7,184 bases of DNA from an archaeon (GCA_023266155.1 JAHFRS010000056.1:1-7184), one strand, 5' to 3'; positions 1 to 6,952 are shown, counted from the stretch's first letter. Notes: generated by a model from the letters alone, not told the origin. A program made the numbers and translations.

Positions 1-1
1 T

Positions 2-190
2 CGTACGGAGAAAATCCTGTTCCGACAAACCTTTAACTCTTCCTTCTTTGATCTCCCTGAGTCGTTTGTCTACTTCCGCCATTGTTTCCTGGTCAGCAAC
101 AGATTCCATGTCCGTGATCAAATGCTCAACGTCACTAATGATATGTTCAAATAGTTCTTTCTTAACCATAATGGTTTCAGCTGAGGTCAT
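2..190 (-). CDS. Partial small hypothetical protein, antitoxin-like (C-terminus beyond left edge)
   Basis: An open frame runs from an ATG at 190 leftward for 63 codons without a stop and leaves the window. It begins MTSAETIMVKKELFEH and ends at the edge with KRLREIKEGRVKGLSEQDF. The protein is charged and helix-prone, with no signal peptide or membrane segment. The 'REIKEGRVKGLSEQDFL' pattern resembles the C-terminal part of small antitoxin-like proteins that partner RelE/ParE toxins and are common in archaeal and some bacterial genomes. This is a resemblance recalled from memory, not a family assignment. The partner, if any, would lie off the left edge. The start could also be the internal ATG at 169. 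Neither ATG has a clear Shine-Dalgarno sequence, but an AT-rich box at 215-223 sits about 28 bp upstream of the first ATG, as expected for leaderless transcription. It follows pduO by 69 bp on the same strand. Confidence 0.55.
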   Translation of the reverse strand, partial: MTSAETIMVKKELFEHIISDVEHLITDMESVADQETMAEVDKRLREIKEGRVKGLSEQDFLRT

Positions 191-214
191 TTTGTATGCT
201 TGATAGGATAAAAC

Positions 215-230
215 TTAATAAATCTTTCGC
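215..230 (-). promoter_or_regulatory. Possible BRE/TATA-type promoter for the left-edge small gene
   Basis: On the minus strand, GCGAAAG (plus 224-230) is followed directly by ATTTATTAA (plus 215-223). This resembles an archaeal BRE plus TATA box. Its centre lies about 28 bp before the ATG at 190, which would place transcription start at or just before the start codon. That would also explain the missing ribosome binding site. Short AT-rich matches like this occur by chance, and a bacterial reading is not excluded. Confidence 0.3.
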
Positions 231-259
231 TGGCGTGATGTGTCAGATTTATCTATATT

Positions 260-850
260 TCAAACCACCTTTTCCGCTCCTTTCTCCATAGTCCGTTCCT
301 TCCCAAAATACTTATACATCGGCTGCTGTTCTTTAACTTCCAGTTCTTTGTTGGCCTGCCGTGCTAAGACATACAATAAATCACTCAGCCGGTTGATATA
401 GCATAACAAGGTCGGATTAATCTGGATCACACCCTGCACATTAACCAACGACCGTTCAGCTCGCCTCGTCATAGTCCGACATAAATGCAAAAATGAACTG
501 GAGACCGTTCCGCCGGGAAGGATGAATTTTTTAGGCATTCCTAACCGCTCTTCCAGCTCATCAATGACCCCCTCCAATTCTTTCACGTGCTCTTCCCTTA
601 TTCGTGGCAAGGTATCAGCCGCAAGTTGGCTGCCCGCTAAATCAGCACCGACCGTAAATAAATCATTCTGAATTTTAGTTAACATCTGTCGCAACTTTTC
701 ATCTTCCACAAAGCAGAGGGTTAGCCCTATCACCGAATTCAATTCATCCAGCGCGCCAAAAGCTTCAATACGTGGATCATTTTTTTGGATCATTCCACAG
801 CCAAAGAAACAGGTCTGTCCCTGATCGCCGACTTTGGTGTAAATTTTCAT
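260..850 (-). CDS. pduO: Cob(I)alamin adenosyltransferase, PduO type
   Basis: This 196-residue cytosolic enzyme would transfer the adenosyl group of ATP to cob(I)alamin, giving adenosylcobalamin, the radical-generating cofactor of class II ribonucleotide reductases. Family marks seen are the N-terminal nucleotide-binding segment YTKVGDQGQT (residues 4-13), NDPRIEAFGALDELNSVIGL (24-43), LPGGTVSSSFLHLCRTMTRRAER (111-133, with the conserved arginine cluster) and NRLSDLLYVLAR (153-164). The length is normal for a stand-alone PduO/MMAB-type protein. The ATG at 850 overlaps the nrdJ2 stop as ATGA, and GGTGAGGAG (plus 856-864) lies 5 bases before it inside nrdJ2, so translation is probably coupled. 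Placement directly behind two B12-dependent reductases suggests local cofactor supply. The segment after the nucleotide-binding motif (CFFGCGM, 14-20) is cysteine-containing where homologues usually have a GG-type turn. Assignment is secure; no full corrinoid pathway is visible here. Confidence 0.95.
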   Translation of the reverse strand: MKIYTKVGDQGQTCFFGCGMIQKNDPRIEAFGALDELNSVIGLTLCFVEDEKLRQMLTKIQNDLFTVGADLAGSQLAADTLPRIREEHVKELEGVIDELEERLGMPKKFILPGGTVSSSFLHLCRTMTRRAERSLVNVQGVIQINPTLLCYINRLSDLLYVLARQANKELEVKEQQPMYKYFGKERTMEKGAEKVV

Positions 851-2922
851 GCTGTCTCCTCACCAATCGACATCACCTGATCTTCATAACTGCCGTCACG
901 GTAAATGGTGATGCCTTTACATTTCGCTTTCCACGCTAATAAATACGCGTTCTCCACGTCACTGATCGAGGCTGTCCGTGGAAAATTAATCGTTTTAGAG
1001 ATGGAATTGTCAACATATTTCTGTAACGTGGCCTGCATTTTAATGTGGCCTTCAGGGGGGATGTCCTGCGCACAGACAAAAATGTCTCGTACCTCTTTCG
1101 GTATTTCTTTACATTGCTGCAGGCTGCCGCTACGGGCAATTTTCCGAATCAAATCAGGGGAATAAAATTCTTTTTCTCTGGCCAACTGTTCAAAAGCTTT
1201 ATTGAGGTAAATCAGTTCGTTATCTCCCAGCACGGTCTTGTGGTACGAAATGGCATATAATGGTTCACAGCTGGGGGAGGCATCCGCCAGAATACTAATC
1301 GTGCCGGTGGGGGCAATAGAAAGGCAGGTCATATTTCTTATTTTTCGTCCCTGCCGCTGGTGATCAGAACCATTCCAGGCGGGGCAGACCCCTCTTGCTT
1401 GTGCCAATTCCATGGATTTTTCATAGGTGGCATCTTTGATGAACGACATTAATTTGTCTGCAAACTCCAGTCCCGTCTCAGAATCGTAACGCATCTTAAG
1501 CATAAACAGAATATCGGCAAAACCCATGATGCCTAACCCAAATTTTCGGGTATTTTTCGTCTGCTGTTCAATTTCCGGCTGAGGATAATTGTTGAGGTCA
1601 ATGACATTATCCAGAAAATGCACAGCCTGATGAATCGTTTCCCGCAACGCTTCCCAGTGGAGATCGTTCTTTTCTTCATTCAGAAACTTATTTAAATTCA
1701 GCGAGCCTAACACACAGCCTTCATACGGCAATAAGGGGGCTTCCCCACATTGGTTAGTCGTTTCGATTTCTCCTAAATGCTTGGCGGGATGTTTCCGGTT
1801 AATTTCATCAATGAACAACAGGCCGGGATCGCCGGTTTTCCAGGCATTTTGGGTAATCATCGCAAAGACATCTTTAGCCCGCAGTCGGCCAACATATTTT
1901 TCAGTTTTAGGATGCACTAAATAGTATTCCCGATCGGCTTCCACTGCCCGCAGGAAATTATCCGTTACTGCGACTGAAATGTTAAAATTCTTCAGCGATT
2001 TCTTATCACGCTTACATTCAATGAACCGAATAATATCGGGGTGATCAACCCTCAGTACTGCCATGTTAGCTCCCGGACGGATCCCGCCTTGTTTAATGGC
2101 GTCCAGAGCGGCATCATACACTTTCAGAAAAGCAACGGGTCCCGCAGCTACCCCCTGCTGCTTGCGCACGGCGTCGCCTTTAGGCCGGATACGTGAAAAA
2201 TTAAATCCTGTTCCTGATCCCCGCTGATGAATTAAAGCGGCATCCCGTAGACTACCGAAAATACTTTCCATCGTATCATTGATAGGCAGGACAAAACAAG
2301 AACTGATTTGCTGAATTTTTGTCCCGGCATTCATCAGCGTGGGGGAATTAGGCAGAAATTTCAGTGCCGCCATCATCTGGTAAAAAGTAGCTGCTGTTCT
2401 CTTAACTTCATCCTGTTCCGCGCCATAAAATTTGTCAGCCAACGCGATATTGTTCGCAACCCGTAATAGCATCTCCCGCGGCGTTTCAATGACGTTGCCT
2501 TCTTCATCCTTGCGCAAATAGCGCCGTTCCAAAATTCTGATCGCCTGACTGGAAAATTGTACGCTTTCTTCTGCAGCGTAATCATGGCTTTTGAATTCTT
2601 CCGGTGGTGTTGGCGTTTGTTTTGCATACTGCTGCAGAATATATGCCCGGGAAGTTTTCACATGCCCATGCTCAATCAATACTTTTTCCACGAGTTCTTG
2701 AATTTGTTGTGAAGAGACTGTTTCCTTATCAGCAGCCTGATTGAGCAGCTCTACCACTTCATGAGCTAAGGCAATGGATTGTTCCCGGTCTTTTCCGCCA
2801 ACGGACTGAGCCGCTTTAAAGATCGAATCGGCAATGGCCAAAAAGCTGAATTCAACGATAGAACTATCACGCTTGACAACTTTACTGACACTGATTTGGG
2901 TGGCCGAGATTTTAGGAGTCAT
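847..2922 (-). CDS. nrdJ: Adenosylcobalamin-dependent (class II) ribonucleotide reductase, ATP-cone form without Cys-rich tail (NrdJ2)
   Basis: This 691-residue enzyme would reduce ribonucleotides to deoxyribonucleotides using a thiyl radical made with adenosylcobalamin. Residues about 12-103 form an ATP cone (VVKRD near 15-19), the allosteric site that in this superfamily binds ATP or dATP. The catalytic barrel follows: PNSPTLMNAG (191-200), first redox cysteine C209, GSGTGFNFS (235-243), the active-site triad N390/C392/E394 in NQCGE with C392 as the likely thiyl residue, second redox cysteine C403, and the phosphate loop PTGTI (538-542). KTINFP (643-648) and YRDGS (674-678) mark the C-terminal end of the barrel. 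The protein ends 13 residues after YRDGS. It has no cysteine after C668, although class II enzymes usually carry a C-terminal cysteine pair for re-reduction. The ATG at 2922 has only a weak AAGAG eight bases upstream. The gene follows nrdJ1 by 134 bp and overlaps pduO by 4 bp. Confidence 0.96.
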   Translation of the reverse strand: MTPKISATQISVSKVVKRDSSIVEFSFLAIADSIFKAAQSVGGKDREQSIALAHEVVELLNQAADKETVSSQQIQELVEKVLIEHGHVKTSRAYILQQYAKQTPTPPEEFKSHDYAAEESVQFSSQAIRILERRYLRKDEEGNVIETPREMLLRVANNIALADKFYGAEQDEVKRTAATFYQMMAALKFLPNSPTLMNAGTKIQQISSCFVLPINDTMESIFGSLRDAALIHQRGSGTGFNFSRIRPKGDAVRKQQGVAAGPVAFLKVYDAALDAIKQGGIRPGANMAVLRVDHPDIIRFIECKRDKKSLKNFNISVAVTDNFLRAVEADREYYLVHPKTEKYVGRLRAKDVFAMITQNAWKTGDPGLLFIDEINRKHPAKHLGEIETTNQCGEAPLLPYEGCVLGSLNLNKFLNEEKNDLHWEALRETIHQAVHFLDNVIDLNNYPQPEIEQQTKNTRKFGLGIMGFADILFMLKMRYDSETGLEFADKLMSFIKDATYEKSMELAQARGVCPAWNGSDHQRQGRKIRNMTCLSIAPTGTISILADASPSCEPLYAISYHKTVLGDNELIYLNKAFEQLAREKEFYSPDLIRKIARSGSLQQCKEIPKEVRDIFVCAQDIPPEGHIKMQATLQKYVDNSISKTINFPRTASISDVENAYLLAWKAKCKGITIYRDGSYEDQVMSIGEETA

Positions 2923-3056
2923 GGTCGTAGCTCTTAGGGTGTTAATCCTCTTAAAAATGTTATGGTCTTACTGTTGTGGTACTCAAATGTAGGAGGTGTA
3001 CAGGTACTACAGGAACACTTTGTTTTTGAATACTTTGTTCTCAAATCAACTCTATT
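2923..3056 (-). promoter_or_regulatory. Intergenic leader between the two reductase genes, possible internal promoter
   Basis: This is the largest gap inside the gene set. Seen on the minus strand are an AT-rich ATTTTTAA (plus 2951-2958) about 30-36 bases before the nrdJ2 ATG, and a strong Shine-Dalgarno-like AAGAGG (plus 2947-2952) that is too far from the ATG to serve it. A weaker AAGAG (plus 2931-2935) is at a usable distance. The plus strand also shows an imperfect direct repeat AACACTTTGTT/AATACTTTGTT (3014-3024 and 3029-3039, 15 bp apart) and GGTACT at 2978-2983 and 3003-3008. I found no NrdR-box match, no intrinsic terminator and no cobalamin riboswitch signature. A separate promoter for nrdJ2-pduO is plausible but unproven. 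Confidence 0.3.
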
Positions 3057-6000
3057 TCAACTACACCCGCTAGTCTCGCCACAGATTTCACATAACATAC
3101 AGGTCCCATTCTGCCGCAACTGGGTGGCGCCGCAACCGGTACATTTCTGTTTCTGCACTGCCGATGATTCTAATGATCCTTTTGTGAGGTAGGAAACTGC
3201 CACAGAAGCAGTATTCATAGGAGCAGTAGTCATTGATGCCGTTAGAGGTAAAGGTACACTATTTCCCTGTTTTTCTGCATAATGTAACAGGAATTCTCGC
3301 AGCTCGCTAATCACCGGATGTCCATCAAGCTGTAAACTTCCCGCAATGATCGAAGGAGTTAACCCTTGTTGCAATCCCAGATTGGCCATGTTCACGACCG
3401 CCTGCAACATTGTTTCCTGCAGCGGGCTTAACCCGTTCATCGTCACCGTCAGATTGGTGAGGAGTTCTTTCTCTTCCTTCCCGGTAATGAGCAGTTCCCG
3501 TTGTCCAAGAATGATTTTCTTACGCACTTCAGTTACAGGTATGGTCAGCAGGTTTTCTTCCTCCTCAACATCTTCCAGAACCTGTTTTAATTCTGGGTTC
3601 TGTTCCAACGTGGCATTCAACGGCTGGCTGAGTTTGGACCCATCACGATATAACGCCACTGCTTTGGTCATCATCGCCCAGGCATCATAATAAGTCTGCT
3701 TGATTTGTTCTACGGTCCAATCGGGCGGCATATTGATGGTTTTAGAAATCGCGCCGGAAATGAAAGCTTGCACGGCCGCAACCATCTTTAAATGGCCATA
3801 AGGATGAATGTATCGTTTTCCGGTTTTACCGCACTTGGTAGCACAATCAAAAATCGGATAATGCTCTTGTTTCAGATGCGGCGCTCTTTCTAACGTCATC
3901 GTTCCACAAATATACTTATTGGCAGCATCAATTTGTGAAGGGCTAAACCCTAACACCATCAGGATATCCCGCTCTGCTTTTCCCTCTTTCCCTTTCATCC
4001 GTTCTGCATACCACTCTTGCCCCAGTGTCCAGGAATTAAAGACATAGCGAATATCCATGGCGCTGCGTAATTCTTTTTCAACCGCAGCCAACTGTGATTC
4101 TGTCATACCTTTTTGCCGTAACGACTGTACGTTAATTTCCGGACTTTTATCTAACGTCGCCTGGCCAATGCAATAATGGACAATTTCTTTAATCTGCTGG
4201 TCTGAATATCCTAACCGCCGTAAGGCTTTAGGCACGGACTGGTTGACAATCTTAAAGAACCCTCCTCCTGCCAGTTTCTTAAATTTGACTAAACTATAAT
4301 CTGGCTCTACACCGGTCGTATCACAATCAAGAACTAACCCGATAGTTCCCGTTGGGGCAGTCACGGTCGCTTGCGCATTTCTGTAGCCATTCTTCTCTCC
4401 CCTGCTCAGAGCTTTATCCCAAGCATCATGGGCTGCGTCTAACAATTCTGGGGGACAGAGTTCCTGATCTAGAGAATAAGGTTTAATGGTGAGCCCTTCA
4501 TAGCTGTCGTCGTCATACGCTGCCCGGCGATGGTTGCGGATCACTTTCAGCATCTGGTGCTTATTTTTTTCATATCCTTCAAATGGCCCTAAGACCGACG
4601 CCAGCTCGGCCGACGTGGCATAACTGTCGCCTGTCATGATGGCAGCAAGAGCGCCAGCGATCGATCTTCCCATATCACTATCATAAGGAATTCCCTGCAC
4701 CATCAATAACGTTCCAACGTTCGCAAAGCCCAGACCCAAAGTTCGGTATTGATAACTTCTTAAGGCAATTTGTTCGGACGGAAACTGAGCCATCAGGACG
4801 GAAATTTCCAAAGCCATTGTCCAGAGCCGTATCGCGTGCCGATAGCCTTGAACATCAAATCTCCCGGTAAGGTCATCATAAAATTTAACAACATTAATGG
4901 ATGCTAAGTTGCAGGCTGTATCATCTAAAAATAAGTATTCACTACAGGGATTGCTAGCATTAATCCGTCCATCTTCCGGGCAAGTGTGCCATTCATTGAT
5001 ACTGGTGTCAAACTGCACGCCTGGATCAGCTGAAGCCCAAGCACAATACCCTATATCATTCCACAACTTTTGGGCAGAAATAGTTTTCATGACGTCGCCG
5101 TTGGTCCGTGATTTCAATTCCCAAGGCCTTCCGGTATGCAAAGCTTCAAAGAAACTGTTAGGGATGCGGATAGAATTATTACTATTCTGCCCCGAAACGG
5201 TAACGTATGCTTCTGATTCATAATGGGTATCAAATTCTCGCAACGGTAAATCCTGTCCCTGTCGCGCCAGATCGAGGGCACGTACTATATAATTCAGGGG
5301 AATATTGTTTTGAGCGGCTTGTTTCAGTAAAGTTCGAACCTTCTTGTCACTCATCGGATCAGCAACATTTTGAGCAGCCTCCATCAGTTTTGACAATTTC
5401 TGTTTCATGATTTTACTCCCCGCGACTAAACTGGCAACTTTTTCTTCCTCACGCACTTTCCACCAGATGAAATCTTCGATTTCCGGATGATCCATGTCCA
5501 GACAAACCATCTTGGCGGCTCGTCGTGTCGTGCCTCCGGACTTGATACTGCCCGCAGCAGCGTCAAATATTTTAAGAAAACTCATCAGGCCGGAACTGGT
5601 GCCGCCTCCCGATAATCGTTCTCCCTTACCGCGAAGATGAGAAAAATTTGAGCCGGTACCTGAGCCGTACTTAAACACCCGGGCTTCCCTGGTCAACAAA
5701 CTAAAAATACCGCCTTCCGTCACCAAATCGTCATTGACGGATTGAATAAAGCAAGCATGCGGCTGTGACCGGCTATACGCATCCTTTGAATATTCTAATT
5801 TTTTTGTGATCGGATCAACATAACTGTGCCCTTGTGCTTGGCCGGTGATGCCATAGGCCCAATGTAATCCTGTCGTAAACCATTGCGGGCTATTGGGGGC
5901 AGCAACCTGCCCGATAATCATATATACCATCTCTTCATAGAATGTTTGGGCATCATGAGGTGAGGTAAAATAACCATACTGTTCCCCCCAGTGGCGCCAA

Positions 6001-6350
6001 CAGCCCGCGATACGATGAGCAACCTGTTTAATACTCGTTTCACTGCCGGTAATCACTTTTCCATTTTCATCCCGCAGCAGTTCTCCATGTTGGTTGCGTA
6101 AGGGAACTCCCGCTTTACGAAAATATTTCTGAGCAAGAATATCAGTTGCGACCTGTGACCAGAAAGAAGGGACTTCCACCTCTTCCATGTTAAATACCTG
6201 GGATCCATCGGGATTCTTGATGCTGGAACTGCGTTTTTCATAGATGAATTGGTCAAAGGGACTGATACCTTCTTTAGTAAAATAGCGCGGGATGGCTAAT
6301 CCTCCTGCTATGGCTACGCTTTCCTGTTGTAATCCACTCTCTTTTTTCAT
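3057..6350 (-). CDS. nrdJ: Long vitamin B12-dependent (class II) ribonucleotide reductase with C-terminal zinc-ribbon-like tail (NrdJ1)
   Basis: This 1097-residue cytosolic enzyme is of the long NrdJ subfamily and would make deoxyribonucleotides with adenosylcobalamin. It opens with RYFTKEGISPFD (22-33), typical of the subfamily, and shows no ATP cone. Catalytic parts in order are first redox cysteine C200, GSGTGSNFS (229-237), N467/C469/E471 in NPCSE with C469 as the likely thiyl residue, second redox cysteine C480, PTGTI (666-670), FDCATKCGKTGKR (834-846), and ISGAISKTINMP (864-875) followed by YRDGS (901-905). Residues about 965-1025 resemble a diverged TSCPD domain (NMANLGLQQGLTPS). The tail carries C1070, C1073, C1084, C1087, C1090 and C1096, a zinc-ribbon or redox-shuttle arrangement. 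The length is slightly below the roughly 1200 usual in proteobacterial members. The start at 6350 is supported by AAGAGGTGA (plus 6358-6366), 7 bases away. The gene lies 63 bp after nrdR, its presumed repressor. Identity is secure. Confidence 0.97.
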   Translation of the reverse strand: MKKESGLQQESVAIAGGLAIPRYFTKEGISPFDQFIYEKRSSSIKNPDGSQVFNMEEVEVPSFWSQVATDILAQKYFRKAGVPLRNQHGELLRDENGKVITGSETSIKQVAHRIAGCWRHWGEQYGYFTSPHDAQTFYEEMVYMIIGQVAAPNSPQWFTTGLHWAYGITGQAQGHSYVDPITKKLEYSKDAYSRSQPHACFIQSVNDDLVTEGGIFSLLTREARVFKYGSGTGSNFSHLRGKGERLSGGGTSSGLMSFLKIFDAAAGSIKSGGTTRRAAKMVCLDMDHPEIEDFIWWKVREEEKVASLVAGSKIMKQKLSKLMEAAQNVADPMSDKKVRTLLKQAAQNNIPLNYIVRALDLARQGQDLPLREFDTHYESEAYVTVSGQNSNNSIRIPNSFFEALHTGRPWELKSRTNGDVMKTISAQKLWNDIGYCAWASADPGVQFDTSINEWHTCPEDGRINASNPCSEYLFLDDTACNLASINVVKFYDDLTGRFDVQGYRHAIRLWTMALEISVLMAQFPSEQIALRSYQYRTLGLGFANVGTLLMVQGIPYDSDMGRSIAGALAAIMTGDSYATSAELASVLGPFEGYEKNKHQMLKVIRNHRRAAYDDDSYEGLTIKPYSLDQELCPPELLDAAHDAWDKALSRGEKNGYRNAQATVTAPTGTIGLVLDCDTTGVEPDYSLVKFKKLAGGGFFKIVNQSVPKALRRLGYSDQQIKEIVHYCIGQATLDKSPEINVQSLRQKGMTESQLAAVEKELRSAMDIRYVFNSWTLGQEWYAERMKGKEGKAERDILMVLGFSPSQIDAANKYICGTMTLERAPHLKQEHYPIFDCATKCGKTGKRYIHPYGHLKMVAAVQAFISGAISKTINMPPDWTVEQIKQTYYDAWAMMTKAVALYRDGSKLSQPLNATLEQNPELKQVLEDVEEEENLLTIPVTEVRKKIILGQRELLITGKEEKELLTNLTVTMNGLSPLQETMLQAVVNMANLGLQQGLTPSIIAGSLQLDGHPVISELREFLLHYAEKQGNSVPLPLTASMTTAPMNTASVAVSYLTKGSLESSAVQKQKCTGCGATQLRQNGTCMLCEICGETSGCS

Positions 6351-6364
6351 CGCTGAGTCACCTC

Positions 6365-6390
6365 TTAATATATTATTATTATTATATTAT
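6365..6390 (-). repeat. 26-bp A/T-only tract with (ATT)4 between nrdR and nrdJ1
   Basis: Positions 6365-6390 contain only A and T, including four ATT units at 6372-6383, inside the 63-bp nrdR-nrdJ1 gap. On the minus strand it lies just upstream of the nrdJ1 Shine-Dalgarno sequence. It could act as an extra promoter element (TATA-like or a bacterial -10 region), as a readily melted or unstructured leader, or simply be a microsatellite. It lacks the conserved C and G positions of an NrdR box and has no hairpin that would make it an intrinsic terminator. Confidence 0.6.
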
Positions 6391-6413
6391 CATACTGCCC
6401 TACTTATCTCCTA

Positions 6414-6845
6414 TCATGCCATCAACTGCAGTTCTTTTTCCAGCATTTTAGGATCGGCAATAGATTTATGAATGGATGCGAATCGGACATAGGCCATCTT
6501 ATCGGCTTTTCGCAATTCCCGCAATACCAACTGGCCAATTTCAGTGGTTTTAACCTGTGTGCGCCGCTTCAACAGGATTTTCTGTTCCACCTTCTTGGCT
6601 AAAGCCAGAGCATCGTGCTCATCCGCCTTGCCAAACGCTTTGATGATACTATTTTTAATTTTGTCTACTTGAAAAGGCTGCTCTCGGCCATCCTTTTTAA
6701 TCACGGTGCAATGGAAGACCGCTTTTTCATAAGTGGTGAAACGGTTAGAACATTTGAGGCATTCTCTTCTTCTGCGCAACGAATCTTCTGCTAAACGAGA
6801 TTCTAATACTTTGGTTTCTTCATGCGCACAGTAAGGGCAATGCAT
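6414..6845 (-). CDS. nrdR: Transcriptional repressor NrdR of ribonucleotide reductase genes
   Basis: This 143-residue regulator binds pairs of NrdR boxes in front of ribonucleotide reductase genes and represses them when its ATP cone holds dATP together with ATP. The N-terminal zinc ribbon uses C3 and C6 (MHCPYC) and C29 and C32 (CLKC), with the DNA-contacting arginine run at 24-27 (RRRR). The ATP cone spans about 47-135 and includes VIKKDGREQPFQVDKIKNSI (48-67) and MAYVRFASIHKSI (117-129). The length is slightly short of the usual 150 or so because the acidic C-terminal extension is brief. The start at 6845 is chosen because MHCPYC is the conserved N-terminus and GAGGTG (plus 6850-6855) lies 4 bases upstream. 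A longer frame to 6935 would add 30 poorly conserved basic residues. It lies first in the set, ahead of nrdJ1, with box-like operators upstream that suggest autoregulation of the whole unit. Confidence 0.96.
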   Translation of the reverse strand: MHCPYCAHEETKVLESRLAEDSLRRRRECLKCSNRFTTYEKAVFHCTVIKKDGREQPFQVDKIKNSIIKAFGKADEHDALALAKKVEQKILLKRRTQVKTTEIGQLVLRELRKADKMAYVRFASIHKSIADPKMLEKELQLMA

Positions 6846-6936
6846 CTCACACCTCGTTTTCTCTTTTTCTTCTTGGCGGGAAAAACATGTCCCTTTTTTT
6901 CTGTCGGAACTTCGGTTTTTCCTGCACCGTAACAAA

Positions 6937-6952
6937 ACACTACTGGTAGTGC
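6937..6952 (-). promoter_or_regulatory. NrdR-box-like operator, gene-proximal
   Basis: ACACTACTGGTAGTGC is a near-perfect inverted repeat with 7-base arms, 6 of 7 pairs matching, around a 2-base centre. It fits the ends of the published NrdR-box consensus (roughly acaCwAtATaTwGtgt), including the most conserved C and G, though its centre is less AT-rich. It lies 91 bp before the nrdR start and exactly 31 bp from the second site. That is about three helical turns and is the spacing known for paired NrdR boxes. Confidence 0.65.

Noticed and set aside
191..259. Transcription terminator after pduO
   Set aside because: No stable hairpin with a following T-run was found on the minus strand. The gap is better explained by the next gene's promoter.
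2962..3192. Plus-strand 76-codon frame across the nrdJ1 stop and intergenic gap
   Set aside because: Over half of it is antisense to the conserved NrdJ1 tail. It shows no family features and has no supported start.
3655..3661. GCCACTG on the plus strand, resembling a piece of the cobalamin riboswitch B12 box
   Set aside because: It lies inside nrdJ1 coding sequence on the opposite strand, with none of the surrounding riboswitch structure.
905..5410. Plus-strand open frames of 67-114 codons and alternate-frame minus ones inside the reductase genes
   Set aside because: All lie opposite or inside well-supported reductase coding sequence, have no recognisable motifs or ribosome sites, and are expected shadows.
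6846..6935. Longer NrdR start adding 30 residues (beginning MLRCRKNRSS)
   Set aside because: MHCPYC at 6845 is the conserved NrdR N-terminus and has its own Shine-Dalgarno sequence. The extension is low-complexity, basic and abuts the operator-like site.
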